A DNA stretch of 7,541 nt from Methanomassiliicoccus sp. (GTDB lineage Archaea > Thermoplasmatota > Thermoplasmata > Methanomassiliicoccales > JACIVX01): contig DYTM01000055.1 of assembly GCA_020725985.1 (NCBI GenBank), positions 346 to 7,886 on the forward strand, given 5' to 3'. Below the pieces are notes generated by a model. That model searched no databases, was not told the origin of the DNA, and worked only from the letters and a program-made list of their open reading frames with translations. Every line of letters begins with the position of its first letter. Positions within the stretch are counted from its first letter, which is position 1. Positions 1-6,034 of this stretch are shown here, piece after piece. The position numbers were made by a program, and so were the translations under genes.

Positions 1-12
1 TCAGCCGGGGCG

Positions 13-1620
13 CTAGATGATCATGTATTCCTTCGGCTTGAGGTGGCTGAGCCTGATGAACCGGACCTCGTGGAACTGCCCGAGCTTCCTTATGTCCTCG
101 AGCGCCTCGGTGCTCGCCGGATCGTCGACGCTGAGCAGCATGAGGGCCTTGCCGCCCCGGCTTTCCCTGCCGACCCCCATCCTGGCGATGTTGATCCCTT
201 TCCTGCCGAGAATCGTCCCCACCTTCCCGATGATGCCTGGGATGTCGCTGTGAGCCGTCAATATGAAATCGCCCTCGAGAGGGATGTCCACGTCGAAGCC
301 GTCGATTCCCAGGAGCCTCGGCTCGCTCGAGGGGAAGGCCGTGCCCCTTGTCTCCCGTCTGATGCCGTCGGAGCGGATCTTCACCGAGATCATGTTGAGG
401 TAGTGCGAGGCCTCCTCCACCTTCGACTCGATCACCTGAATCCCTTTGTCCTTCGCGATCGCCGCGGCGTTAATAATGTTGGTGCTTTCCCCTGTGACGT
501 TCGACAGAACCCCGATGAGCGCGGAGACGGTGAGCATCTTGGTGTCGAGCGCGGCGAGTTCCCCGGAGCACGAGACCTCGATCCTCCGTATCGGTCCATC
601 GACAAGCTGGAACGCGAATGACCCGAGTTTCTCGGCGACCATGAGGAACGGAACGACCTTCGCGTCGACCTTGCCTACAGGGGCGTTGACCGCGTTCGCG
701 ATTCTGTGCTCGGTGAGGAAGAGCTTGACATGCTCCGCCATCTCCAGCGACACCTTCTCCTGCGCTTCCCTGGTGGAAGCGCCGAGGTGGGGGGTGGTGA
801 CGATGTTGGGGAGCTCGAGAAGCTTCGAGCCGGTCGGCGGCTCCTTCTCGAACACGTCCACCGCTGCGCCGGCAATCTTCTTGGACGTGAGGGCCTCGTA
901 CAGTGCCTCCTCGTCCACGATCCCGCCCCTTGCGCAGTTGACCAACATCGCCGTCGGTTTCATCAGCCTGAACTGATCCTTTCCGAGGATGTGGTGGGTG
1001 GAGGCGTTGAGGGGAGCGTGGATGGTGACGATGTCCGCCTCCTCCAGAGCCCTGTCCAGGGAGAGCAGCCTCACACCCACCTTCACCGCCGCCTCGGGGG
1101 AGATGAAGGGGTCGTAGCCTATCAACCGCATCTGGAAGGACTTCGCCCTCTTGGCTACTTCAGCCCCAACCCTCCCTATTCCGACGATGCAGAGGGTCTT
1201 CCCGCTGAGCTCTATGCCAGTAAACTTGCTCCTCTCCCATTTCCCGGCTTTGAGCGAGCCGTCCGCCCAGACGATGTTCCTCGCCAATGAAAGGATCATG
1301 GCCATCGTGTGCTCGGCGGCGGAGACGATGTTCGCGGAGGGCGTGTTCATGACCAGTATCCCCTTGATGGTCGCACGGTCGACGTCGACATTGTCGACGC
1401 CCACGCCCGCTCTCCCGATGACCTTGAGCCTCTTCCCCGCCTCGATAACCTCCTTCGTGATCTTCGTGCCGCTCCGAATGATGATACCATCGTAGTCTGG
1501 GATGATGGAGATGAGCTCCTCGTGCGTCAGGTTTGGCTTCACTTCCACATCCACGCCGGAGCCCCGTTTCAGCATCTCGAGCCCCTCCTTCGACAGCTCG
1601 TCCGTGACCAACAGCTTCAT
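13..1620 (-). CDS. serA: D-3-phosphoglycerate dehydrogenase (SerA), full length
   Basis: This cytoplasmic enzyme oxidises 3-phosphoglycerate to 3-phosphohydroxypyruvate with NAD+, the first step of the phosphorylated serine pathway. The protein has 535 residues, the usual size of the long SerA form. Seen in it: an N-terminal substrate domain, an NAD-binding Rossmann domain with GIGRVG at residues 147-152 and the ribose-binding Asp at about 170 (GYDPF), and the D-2-hydroxyacid dehydrogenase catalytic set Arg231 (NCARGGIVDE), Glu260 (FEKEPP) and His278 (TPHLGAS). An intervening regulatory (ASB-type) domain spans about 320-440. A C-terminal ACT domain spans about 451-523 (HSDIPGIIGKVG), the usual site of serine feedback inhibition. 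About a dozen extra residues follow it, ending KPKEYMII. The ATG overlaps the stop of the upstream aminotransferase (ATGA), and AGGAG lies 5 bases before it, which fixes the start and implies translational coupling. Confidence 0.97.
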   Translation of the reverse strand: MKLLVTDELSKEGLEMLKRGSGVDVEVKPNLTHEELISIIPDYDGIIIRSGTKITKEVIEAGKRLKVIGRAGVGVDNVDVDRATIKGILVMNTPSANIVSAAEHTMAMILSLARNIVWADGSLKAGKWERSKFTGIELSGKTLCIVGIGRVGAEVAKRAKSFQMRLIGYDPFISPEAAVKVGVRLLSLDRALEEADIVTIHAPLNASTHHILGKDQFRLMKPTAMLVNCARGGIVDEEALYEALTSKKIAGAAVDVFEKEPPTGSKLLELPNIVTTPHLGASTREAQEKVSLEMAEHVKLFLTEHRIANAVNAPVGKVDAKVVPFLMVAEKLGSFAFQLVDGPIRRIEVSCSGELAALDTKMLTVSALIGVLSNVTGESTNIINAAAIAKDKGIQVIESKVEEASHYLNMISVKIRSDGIRRETRGTAFPSSEPRLLGIDGFDVDIPLEGDFILTAHSDIPGIIGKVGTILGRKGINIARMGVGRESRGGKALMLLSVDDPASTEALEDIRKLGQFHEVRFIRLSHLKPKEYMII

Positions 1621-2681
1621 GTCAACTCCTCCACGACCTCGTCTATCGCGGCCAGCAGATCCCTCACCTCTTCGACGGTGAGATCCCCCATGTGGCCGAT
1701 CCTGAACGTCGTCTCCTTTATCCTACCATATCCCGCGGATATCTCGATGCCTCTGGCGTTCAATCCCCGCTGCAACCTGCCGAAGTCCAGATTCCCCTTC
1801 GAGATGACGGTGATCGTGTCCGATCTATACCCGGCCTCGGCGAAGAGGGAGAACCGCCTCTCGGCCCAACCCCTGACGGCGTCCCCCATCGCCCGGTGCC
1901 GCCGAATGCGATTCGCCATGCCCTCCTCCAGTATCCTGTCCAGCTGGAAATCGAGAGCGTACATCAGTGAGACCGGAGGGGTGGTGACCGGGAGGTTCTT
2001 GTCCGCGTACTTCTTCATCTCGAGCAGGTCGAAGTAGTATCCGCGGTTCTCGACCTTTCCCGCCTTCTCGAGAAGCCGGTCGTTCGCGCAGATGATCGCG
2101 AGACCCGGGGGAAGGGCCAAGGCCTTCTGCGTCCCGAAGACGACTGCGTCCGCATCAAGCGCTCGAAGTCCGAGATCGACCCCGAAGGCGGCTGTGACCG
2201 CATCGACGAACACGAGGCGGTCCTGCCCGGCCCTGGCCTCCTCCACGATCTCCGGCAGAGGATTAAGGACGCCGGTCGAGCTCTCGTTTGCGACGATCGA
2301 CACCGCCTCCGAGTCCCGATCCAACCGATCCTGCAGGTCCCCCCGCCTCACCGCCTTCCCCCAGGGAACGTCGATCTTCTGAACCGCCTTTCCGTTGGCT
2401 GTTCCGATCGACTGCCAGCGCTCCCCGAACGACCCGTTGGAGATGCCGGTCATCTTCCTGGCGACGCCGCACCTGACGCAGGACTCGAGCAGACCCGAGG
2501 CGGAGGAGGGCGCAATCAGTATGTGCATGTCGATGTCGAGAGCCCTGCGAACCTTCTCCACTATGCTTCGCTGGAGACGCTCGTAGTCCGCCCCGCGGTG
2601 GACTATCATCGGCCGGGTCATCGCCCGAAGAACTTCCTCGCGGACCTCGACAGGCCCTACAGTGAACAGTTTGCGATTCAC
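1617..2681 (-). CDS. Class V PLP aminotransferase (serine-pyruvate/alanine-glyoxylate type), probable phosphoserine aminotransferase
   Basis: This is a fold-type I PLP transaminase of the alanine-glyoxylate/serine-pyruvate group. Counting from the GTG at 2681 it has 354 residues. Visible signatures: FTVGPVEVREEVL at the N-terminus, NESSTGVLNPL at about 132-142, the PLP-ring Asp160 (FVDAVTAAFG), the Schiff-base Lys186 (FGTQKALALPPG) and a substrate-carboxylate Arg at about 327 (FRIGHMGD). The frame is open back to a GTG at 2708. I prefer the GTG at 2681 because GGAGGG (2687-2692) sits 5 bases before it and family homology begins right there. Its overlap with serA suggests it supplies the next step, phosphohydroxypyruvate to phosphoserine. 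From memory, the related class V enzyme of Methanocaldococcus jannaschii (MJ0959) does this in place of SerC. The substrate is inferred from context; alanine-glyoxylate or serine-pyruvate exchange is possible. Confidence 0.93.
   Translation of the reverse strand: MNRKLFTVGPVEVREEVLRAMTRPMIVHRGADYERLQRSIVEKVRRALDIDMHILIAPSSASGLLESCVRCGVARKMTGISNGSFGERWQSIGTANGKAVQKIDVPWGKAVRRGDLQDRLDRDSEAVSIVANESSTGVLNPLPEIVEEARAGQDRLVFVDAVTAAFGVDLGLRALDADAVVFGTQKALALPPGLAIICANDRLLEKAGKVENRGYYFDLLEMKKYADKNLPVTTPPVSLMYALDFQLDRILEEGMANRIRRHRAMGDAVRGWAERRFSLFAEAGYRSDTITVISKGNLDFGRLQRGLNARGIEISAGYGRIKETTFRIGHMGDLTVEEVRDLLAAIDEVVEELT
1626..1630 (-). promoter_or_regulatory. Shine-Dalgarno of serA inside the aminotransferase 3' end
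   Basis: On the minus strand AGGAG precedes the serA ATG by 5 bases (TTGAC spacer). It lies within the last codons of the aminotransferase gene, so serA can be translated by re-initiation on the shared mRNA. No TATA-like sequence stands close before serA. Confidence 0.7.
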
Positions 2682-2686
2682 AGACA

Positions 2687-2692
2687 CCCTCC
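2687..2692 (-). promoter_or_regulatory. Shine-Dalgarno of the aminotransferase, deciding the GTG start
   Basis: GGAGGG with a 5-base spacer (TGTCT) to the GTG at 2681 is a near-perfect ribosome-binding site, so the 2681 start is preferred over GTG 2708 or GTG 2687. The same bases are complementary to the 3' arm of the leader hairpin at 2736-2759, so access to this site may be regulated. Confidence 0.7.
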
Positions 2693-2714
2693 AAAATCCC
2701 CCACACACGATCCT

Positions 2715-2906
2715 TCAGGACCGGATGGGGAAGCAGGAGGGCATCTGCAATGCTCCTCCGCGTCCACATCCAGATCCGGAGCCGGCCGACCGGCCTCCGG
2801 GGCGTCCTGACGTCGATAGGACAGAACGCAAGCCCAGCGCTTCCCCTCCCGCCACGGTGGCTCGGGAGGCAGAACAGCCAGGGCTGGGCACGACATTCGA
2901 TAGCAT
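2715..2906 (-). other. Possible leaderless upstream reading frame, 63 codons, Ser/Gly-rich
   Basis: An ATG at 2906 lies 27 bases after the end of the TATA box at 2933-2940, the same spacing as for the leaderless oxidoreductase gene elsewhere in the window. The frame runs 63 codons to a TGA inside the hairpin at 2709-2722, ending 33 bases before the aminotransferase GTG. By my count 12 codons are Ser and 13 are Gly. There is no domain, signal peptide or membrane segment. About two thirds of third positions are G or C, which does not settle coding status. It may be a regulatory leader peptide, or simply a chance frame through GC-rich hairpins. I would not annotate it as a firm gene. Confidence 0.2.
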
Positions 2907-2932
2907 GTTGTGCCTGTATCAAGGAAGTGGCA

Positions 2933-2940
2933 ATATAAAC
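2933..2940 (-). promoter_or_regulatory. Archaeal TATA box (TTTATATT) for the serine operon or leader RNA
   Basis: On the minus strand a purine-rich BRE-like GGAAAG directly precedes TTTATATT, in an otherwise GC-rich region 15 bases after the flavin reductase stop. By the 26-27 base spacing seen at other genes here, transcription would start near 2906, giving a leader of about 225 bases for the aminotransferase and serA. No TATA-like sequence stands nearer to the GTG at 2681. The alternative is that the AT-rich stretch is only a terminator for the flavin reductase gene. Confidence 0.6.
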
Positions 2941-2955
2941 TTTCCTATCGCCGAT

Positions 2956-3522
2956 TCACTTCCCCTTCATCGTCTTCCCGATGTTCCAGCATTTCGCTAT
3001 CGGATCTCCGAGCCTCCAATACCTCTTCGTGCCCATCTCGAAAAGCATCGGCTTGAGCTTCACTGGATCCACCTCATCGTTCGAAAGCACCGCCTCGTCG
3101 CAGTACGTCCCCCTGATCTCCCCTATGAAGACCTCGTGGGTCGGGAACTCGATGGTGTCGTACAGGAGGCATTCCATGTTGACCGGGCACTCGGAGATCA
3201 TCGGCGCCGTCTTCAGCTCCCCATAGAAGGTCTCGAAGAGAGCCGACTTGTCGGCGTTCCTTCCGCTAGCTATCCCGCAGTAGTCCGTGGCCACCACCAT
3301 CTCCTCGGCCGGGATGTTCACGCTGAAGGTTCCGTTCTCCCTTATCCCCTCGTTCGTGTAGTGCCTCCTAGAGAGCCCGACCGAGATGTACTGGGGCTTT
3401 CCGTGATTCATGATGCCGACGTGAGCGACCGCGAGGTAGTTTGGCTTCCCGGAAACGTTCGCACCGACAAGGGTCACCGGCATCGGATAGAGGCAGTTCA
3501 GCGGTCCCATCGTCTTCTTCAT
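2956..3522 (-). CDS. Flavin reductase-like FMN-binding protein (flavoredoxin family)
   Basis: A 188-residue protein of the flavin reductase-like FMN-binding split-barrel family, which includes NAD(P)H:flavin oxidoreductases and flavoredoxins. Family features seen: an N-terminal YPMPVTLVGANVSGKPN strand region (about 12-28), ISVGLSRRHYTNEGI (46-60), NGTFSVNIPAEEMV (63-76), the YCGIASGRNADK motif (81-92), then ECPVNMECLL (111-120) and HEVFIGEI (129-136). The length is normal for the family. No signal peptide or membrane segment is seen, so it is probably a cytoplasmic FMN protein moving electrons from reduced nicotinamide or a ferredoxin-like donor. The partner and substrate cannot be read from the sequence, and the neighbours do not name one. 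It appears to be transcribed alone from its own TATA box. Start: ATG with GGAGGA six bases upstream. Confidence 0.9.
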   Translation of the reverse strand: MKKTMGPLNCLYPMPVTLVGANVSGKPNYLAVAHVGIMNHGKPQYISVGLSRRHYTNEGIRENGTFSVNIPAEEMVVATDYCGIASGRNADKSALFETFYGELKTAPMISECPVNMECLLYDTIEFPTHEVFIGEIRGTYCDEAVLSNDEVDPVKLKPMLFEMGTKRYWRLGDPIAKCWNIGKTMKGK

Positions 3523-3528
3523 TGGCTT

Positions 3529-3534
3529 TCCTCC
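3529..3534 (-). promoter_or_regulatory. Shine-Dalgarno of the flavin reductase gene
   Basis: GGAGGA lies 6 bases before the ATG at 3522 on the minus strand. It shows that this genome mixes SD-led genes with the leaderless genes nearby. Confidence 0.65.
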
Positions 3535-3556
3535 GGACCGGTAATCGAGGAGGCGG

Positions 3557-3564
3557 GATAATAA
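3557..3564 (-). promoter_or_regulatory. TATA-like box of the flavin reductase gene
   Basis: TTATTATC on the minus strand ends 35 bases before the ATG, which predicts a short leader of roughly ten bases that just includes the SD site. It is one half of the divergent promoter region 3523-3658. Confidence 0.5.
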
Positions 3565-3623
3565 GGTTGGCTGGGAGAAAGAGACAAATGATCATCTTGC
3601 CACGAGTTGGCTGTGCGGACGAA

Positions 3624-3633
3624 TATTATTATA
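3624..3633 (+). promoter_or_regulatory. TATA box of the nucleotide-sugar dehydrogenase gene, leaderless type
   Basis: The AT-only run TATTATTATA ends 26 bases before the ATG at 3659, and no SD-like sequence lies between. This fits a leaderless transcript starting at or next to the A of the start codon. A perfect 8-base palindrome, CGTCGACG (3635-3642), follows the box directly and could be an operator, but that is speculative. Confidence 0.6.
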
Positions 3634-3658
3634 GCGTCGACGACCGATTCCGAATGGT

Positions 3659-4984
3659 ATGCCCAGGAAACGGATAGCGGTGGTCGGACTCGGCTACGTC
3701 GGCCTGCCGCTCGCATGTCTTTTCGCCGAGAAGGGCTTCGGGGCGATTGGCATTGATACGGACGCCGCGAAGGTCGACCTCGTCGGTCGGGGACAATCCC
3801 CCTTCCCTGGAAAGGAGCCTGGGCTCGCCGAGCTTCTCTGCAAGGTCGTTCGCGATGGAAGGCTGGTAGCGACCTCCGACCTCGAGGAATGTGGAAAGGC
3901 CAAGGCTGTGTTCATCTGCGTGGACACCCCGATCGACGAAGATAAATGTCCCGTTCTCGACTTCCTGAAGAAGGCGGTCGGGGACGTCGGGAAGGAGTTG
4001 AGAAATGGCATGCTCGTCTCGGTCGAGTCCACCCTTCCCCCCGGGACGATGCAGAAGGTCGTCATTCCCTTGCTCGAGAAGTCGAGCGGCCTGAAGGCGG
4101 GGAGGAACTTCTTCATTCTCTACTGCCCCGAGAGGATCAACCCGGGGCGGTCGATCGAGAGCCTGAAGAAGAATGAAAGGGTCATCGGCAGCATCGATTC
4201 CAGATCGCTGAAGAAGGGGTTGGAGTACTACTCCGCGATCACCGAGGCGGAGCTTCATCCCACGGACCTCCTGACCGCGGAGATCGTCAAGACTGTGGAG
4301 AATGCATACAGAGATGTCCAGATCGCGTTCGCGAACGAGGTCGCGCTCGTCTGCGAGGAGCTGGGAGCGGACGCGTACGAGGTGAGGAGGCTGGTCAACA
4401 CCTCGCCCTTCAGGGATATGCATTTTCCAGGTTCGGGGGTCGGAGGCCACTGCCTCACCAAAGACTCGTGGCTGCTGGCGAGCGCCCTCCCGGAGAAGTG
4501 CCCCCCTCTCATCTCGGCCGCGAGGGCGATTAACGACTCGATGCCGGACCACCTCGCCTCGCTCGCGACCGAGGCGCTCAGGGAGACGGGAAGAAGGGCC
4601 AGGGGCTCGAAGATCACGATACTGGGCCTCGCTTTCAGAAGGGACCTGGGGGACACCCGCAATTCGCCCGCACTTCCGATTCTTGACAGGTTCAGAAGGA
4701 TCGCGCAGGTGGCCGTCCACGACCCCTACGCTCAGGGGAGCAGAGGCCTGTCCGTCGTGAGAGACGTGTACGCGGCCCTCGAGGGCTCCGACTGCGCGAT
4801 CTTCGTCACCGATCACTCCGAGTACGGATCGATGGACCTCGGAAGAATGGCGAAGGTGATGCGAACCCGCATCATCGTCGACGGAAGGAATATATTCGAT
4901 GCCGAGGAATGCAGGAGAAGGGGATTCGTGTACAAGGGGATCGGCAAAGGAGAAAGGGTCAGCTCATCGAGCCGATCCGCGTGA
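3659..4984 (+). CDS. UDP-N-acetylhexosamine 6-dehydrogenase-like nucleotide-sugar dehydrogenase (WecC/WbpA type)
   Basis: This enzyme oxidises C6 of a UDP-sugar to a uronate with two NAD+. The protein has 441 residues, normal for the UDP-glucose/GDP-mannose dehydrogenase family. It has an N-terminal Rossmann domain (GLGYVG at 10-15, the NAD-ribose acid in GIDTD at 31-35, ESTLPPGT at 123-130), a central helical dimer domain with Lys211 and Asn215 in the KTVENAYRD motif, the catalytic Cys265 in GVGGHCLTKD, and a C-terminal UDP-binding domain from about 318 (LGLAFRRDLGDTRNSPAL). GGHC instead of the GGSCFPKD usual in UDP-glucose dehydrogenases points to UDP-ManNAc or UDP-GlcNAc as substrate; which one is not decided. 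The product would feed surface polysaccharide or N-glycan synthesis. The gene appears monocistronic. Its Ser-rich C-terminal tail (VSSSSRSA) is encoded where it overlaps the convergent threonine aldolase gene. Confidence 0.93.
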   Translation: MPRKRIAVVGLGYVGLPLACLFAEKGFGAIGIDTDAAKVDLVGRGQSPFPGKEPGLAELLCKVVRDGRLVATSDLEECGKAKAVFICVDTPIDEDKCPVLDFLKKAVGDVGKELRNGMLVSVESTLPPGTMQKVVIPLLEKSSGLKAGRNFFILYCPERINPGRSIESLKKNERVIGSIDSRSLKKGLEYYSAITEAELHPTDLLTAEIVKTVENAYRDVQIAFANEVALVCEELGADAYEVRRLVNTSPFRDMHFPGSGVGGHCLTKDSWLLASALPEKCPPLISAARAINDSMPDHLASLATEALRETGRRARGSKITILGLAFRRDLGDTRNSPALPILDRFRRIAQVAVHDPYAQGSRGLSVVRDVYAALEGSDCAIFVTDHSEYGSMDLGRMAKVMRTRIIVDGRNIFDAEECRRRGFVYKGIGKGERVSSSSRSA

Positions 4985-5987
4985 TCGTCTCCTCGATATC
5001 CTCGTCCGTGATGCCGTAGTGCGTGACGAATCGGACTGTCGAACCTCCGAAATCAGCCGCCAGGACGCCCTTCCTCTTCGCCTTCGCGATGAACTCGGAC
5101 GATTCCAGTCCCATGGGTGACACGTCCGCGAGAACGATGTTCGTCTGGACTGTCCTGAGGTCTATGCCGAGCGTCCCGAGCCCCCTGAGCCCCCTTGCCA
5201 GCTTCTTCGCGTTCCGGTGGTCCTCCGCGAGCCGGTCAACCATCTTCGTCAGGGCTACTATTCCCGGCGCTGCGATCACCCCGGCCTGCCTCATCCCGCC
5301 CCCGAGCAACTTCCTCATCCTCCTCGCCTTCCCTATGAACTCTCCGCTCCCGACGAGGACTGAGCCCACTGGAGCCGCGAGACCTTTGGAGAGGCAGAAG
5401 CTGATGCTGTCGGCGCTTCTCGCGTACTCCTTCACCTCGACCCCGAGCGCCACGGCGGCGTTGAATATCCTCGCGCCGTCGATATGGACCTTCATCCCGT
5501 GCTCTCGGGCGACTTTCGAGACGCCGGCGACCTCCCTAGGCTTCCATACGGTGCCGCCGGCCCGGTTGTGGGTGTTCTCTATCTCCACCAGGGTGGACGG
5601 AGGGAAATGGAGGTCCTTCCCCCGGATCGCGCCGACCACCTGCTCGCCGGTGAAGACCCCCATCTTCCCCTTGATGAGCCGCGGAATGACGCCTGCCACG
5701 GCAGACATGCCCCCAGCTTCATAGTAGTAGATGTGGGCTTCCGAGTCAACGAGCATCTCGTCCCCCCTCCTGCAATGAACCATGACGGAGATGAGGTTGC
5801 TCTGCGTTCCGCTCGGCGTGAAAAGGGCAGCTTCAGTCCCGAACTTCTCGGCTGCCAGTTGCTCGAGCTCGTTGACCGTGGGATCCTCCCTCGAAACGTC
5901 GTCCCCCAGCCTCGCCTCTAGTATGCTCGAAAGCATCTCCTCGGTGGGGAGGGTGACGGTGTCGCTCCTCAGATCGATTGTGCGCAT
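4959..5987 (-). CDS. ltaE: Low-specificity L-threonine aldolase, PLP-dependent
   Basis: This enzyme cleaves L-threonine or L-allo-threonine to glycine and acetaldehyde, a glycine source that is reversible in vitro. The 342-residue length is typical. Visible signatures: the N-terminal MRTIDLRSDTVTLPTEEM block, GDDVSREDPTVNELE (28-42), FTPSGTQSN (56-64) for phosphate binding, His85 (SEAHI) that stacks on the PLP ring, IENTHNRAGGT (136-146), Asp170 and Arg173 (HIDGAR), the Schiff-base Lys201 (SKGLAAPVGS) and a C-terminal Arg319 (TVRFVTHYGIT). All key residues are present. It overlaps the convergent dehydrogenase gene by 26 bases at its 3' end. A TATA-like box lies 47-40 bases upstream and there is no good SD, so a short leader of about 13 bases is expected. 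Together with the serine operon it suggests two routes to glycine. Confidence 0.96.
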   Translation of the reverse strand: MRTIDLRSDTVTLPTEEMLSSILEARLGDDVSREDPTVNELEQLAAEKFGTEAALFTPSGTQSNLISVMVHCRRGDEMLVDSEAHIYYYEAGGMSAVAGVIPRLIKGKMGVFTGEQVVGAIRGKDLHFPPSTLVEIENTHNRAGGTVWKPREVAGVSKVAREHGMKVHIDGARIFNAAVALGVEVKEYARSADSISFCLSKGLAAPVGSVLVGSGEFIGKARRMRKLLGGGMRQAGVIAAPGIVALTKMVDRLAEDHRNAKKLARGLRGLGTLGIDLRTVQTNIVLADVSPMGLESSEFIAKAKRKGVLAADFGGSTVRFVTHYGITDEDIEETITRIGSMS

Positions 5988-6026
5988 TGGTCGTCAACCC
6001 GACGTGAGAGCGAAAAGGAAGCCCTC

Positions 6027-6034
6027 ATAAATAA
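6027..6034 (-). promoter_or_regulatory. TATA-like box of the threonine aldolase gene
   Basis: TTATTTAT on the minus strand fills the bases right after the stop codon of the upstream oxidoreductase gene and ends 40 bases before the aldolase ATG. It suggests the aldolase is transcribed separately, although the two genes lie in the same direction only 47 bases apart. It could also act as the T-rich end of the oxidoreductase transcript. Confidence 0.5.

Larger units (their letters stand above)
2682..2906 (-). promoter_or_regulatory. Structured 5' leader of the serine operon, or an independent small RNA
   Basis: This stretch of about 225 bases lies between a predicted transcription start near 2906 and the aminotransferase start, with no recognisable protein gene. 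In minus-strand order it can fold into four hairpins. At 2845-2869, CCTCCC/GGGAGG is stacked on GCCA/TGGC with loop CCG. At 2776-2800, CCGGAG/CTCCGG is stacked on CCGG/CCGG. At 2736-2759, GGAGG/CCTCC is stacked on GCAT/ATGC. At 2709-2722, GGTCC/GGATC closes a TGAA loop. The first three share a 1-2 base bulge on the 5' arm. A weaker stem (AA-G-CGC/GCGTT) lies at about 2826-2842. A TTTT run at 2693-2696 just before the SD could end a short RNA. I cannot match it to a known riboswitch, SRP RNA, RNase P RNA or guide RNA family. It could be a cis-regulatory leader, a trans-acting RNA, or non-functional GC-rich sequence. Confidence 0.5.

Noticed and set aside
1..12. A TGA on the minus strand at 1-3 that might mark the end of a further gene
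   Set aside because: Twelve bases after the serA stop are too few to support any feature.
43..621. A 192-codon plus-strand frame antisense to serA, and similar long plus-strand frames across 13-1620
   Set aside because: They are shadows of serA, which has complete domain and active-site evidence. They have no start context or promoter.
2712..2740. An SRP-RNA-like string on the plus strand (TTCAGGACCGGATGGGGAA and the following GCAG)
   Set aside because: It resembles the SRP helix 8 motif, but the tetraloop would be GGAT rather than GGAA, one extra base is present, and the rest of a 300-base SRP RNA would have to run into the aminotransferase coding region. Chance resemblance is more likely.
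2263..2922. A 219-codon minus-strand frame crossing the leader region and the aminotransferase gene in another frame
   Set aside because: The part over the aminotransferase is a frame shadow and the upstream part is low-complexity Arg/Pro/Ser/Gly with no recognisable motif. The aminotransferase frame carries all the family residues.
3629..4816. A 395-codon open frame on the minus strand, antisense to the UDP-sugar dehydrogenase gene
   Set aside because: It is a shadow of a well-supported gene in GC-rich DNA. Its translation is rich in Arg, Asp and Pro, shows no domain, and would overlap the divergent promoter.
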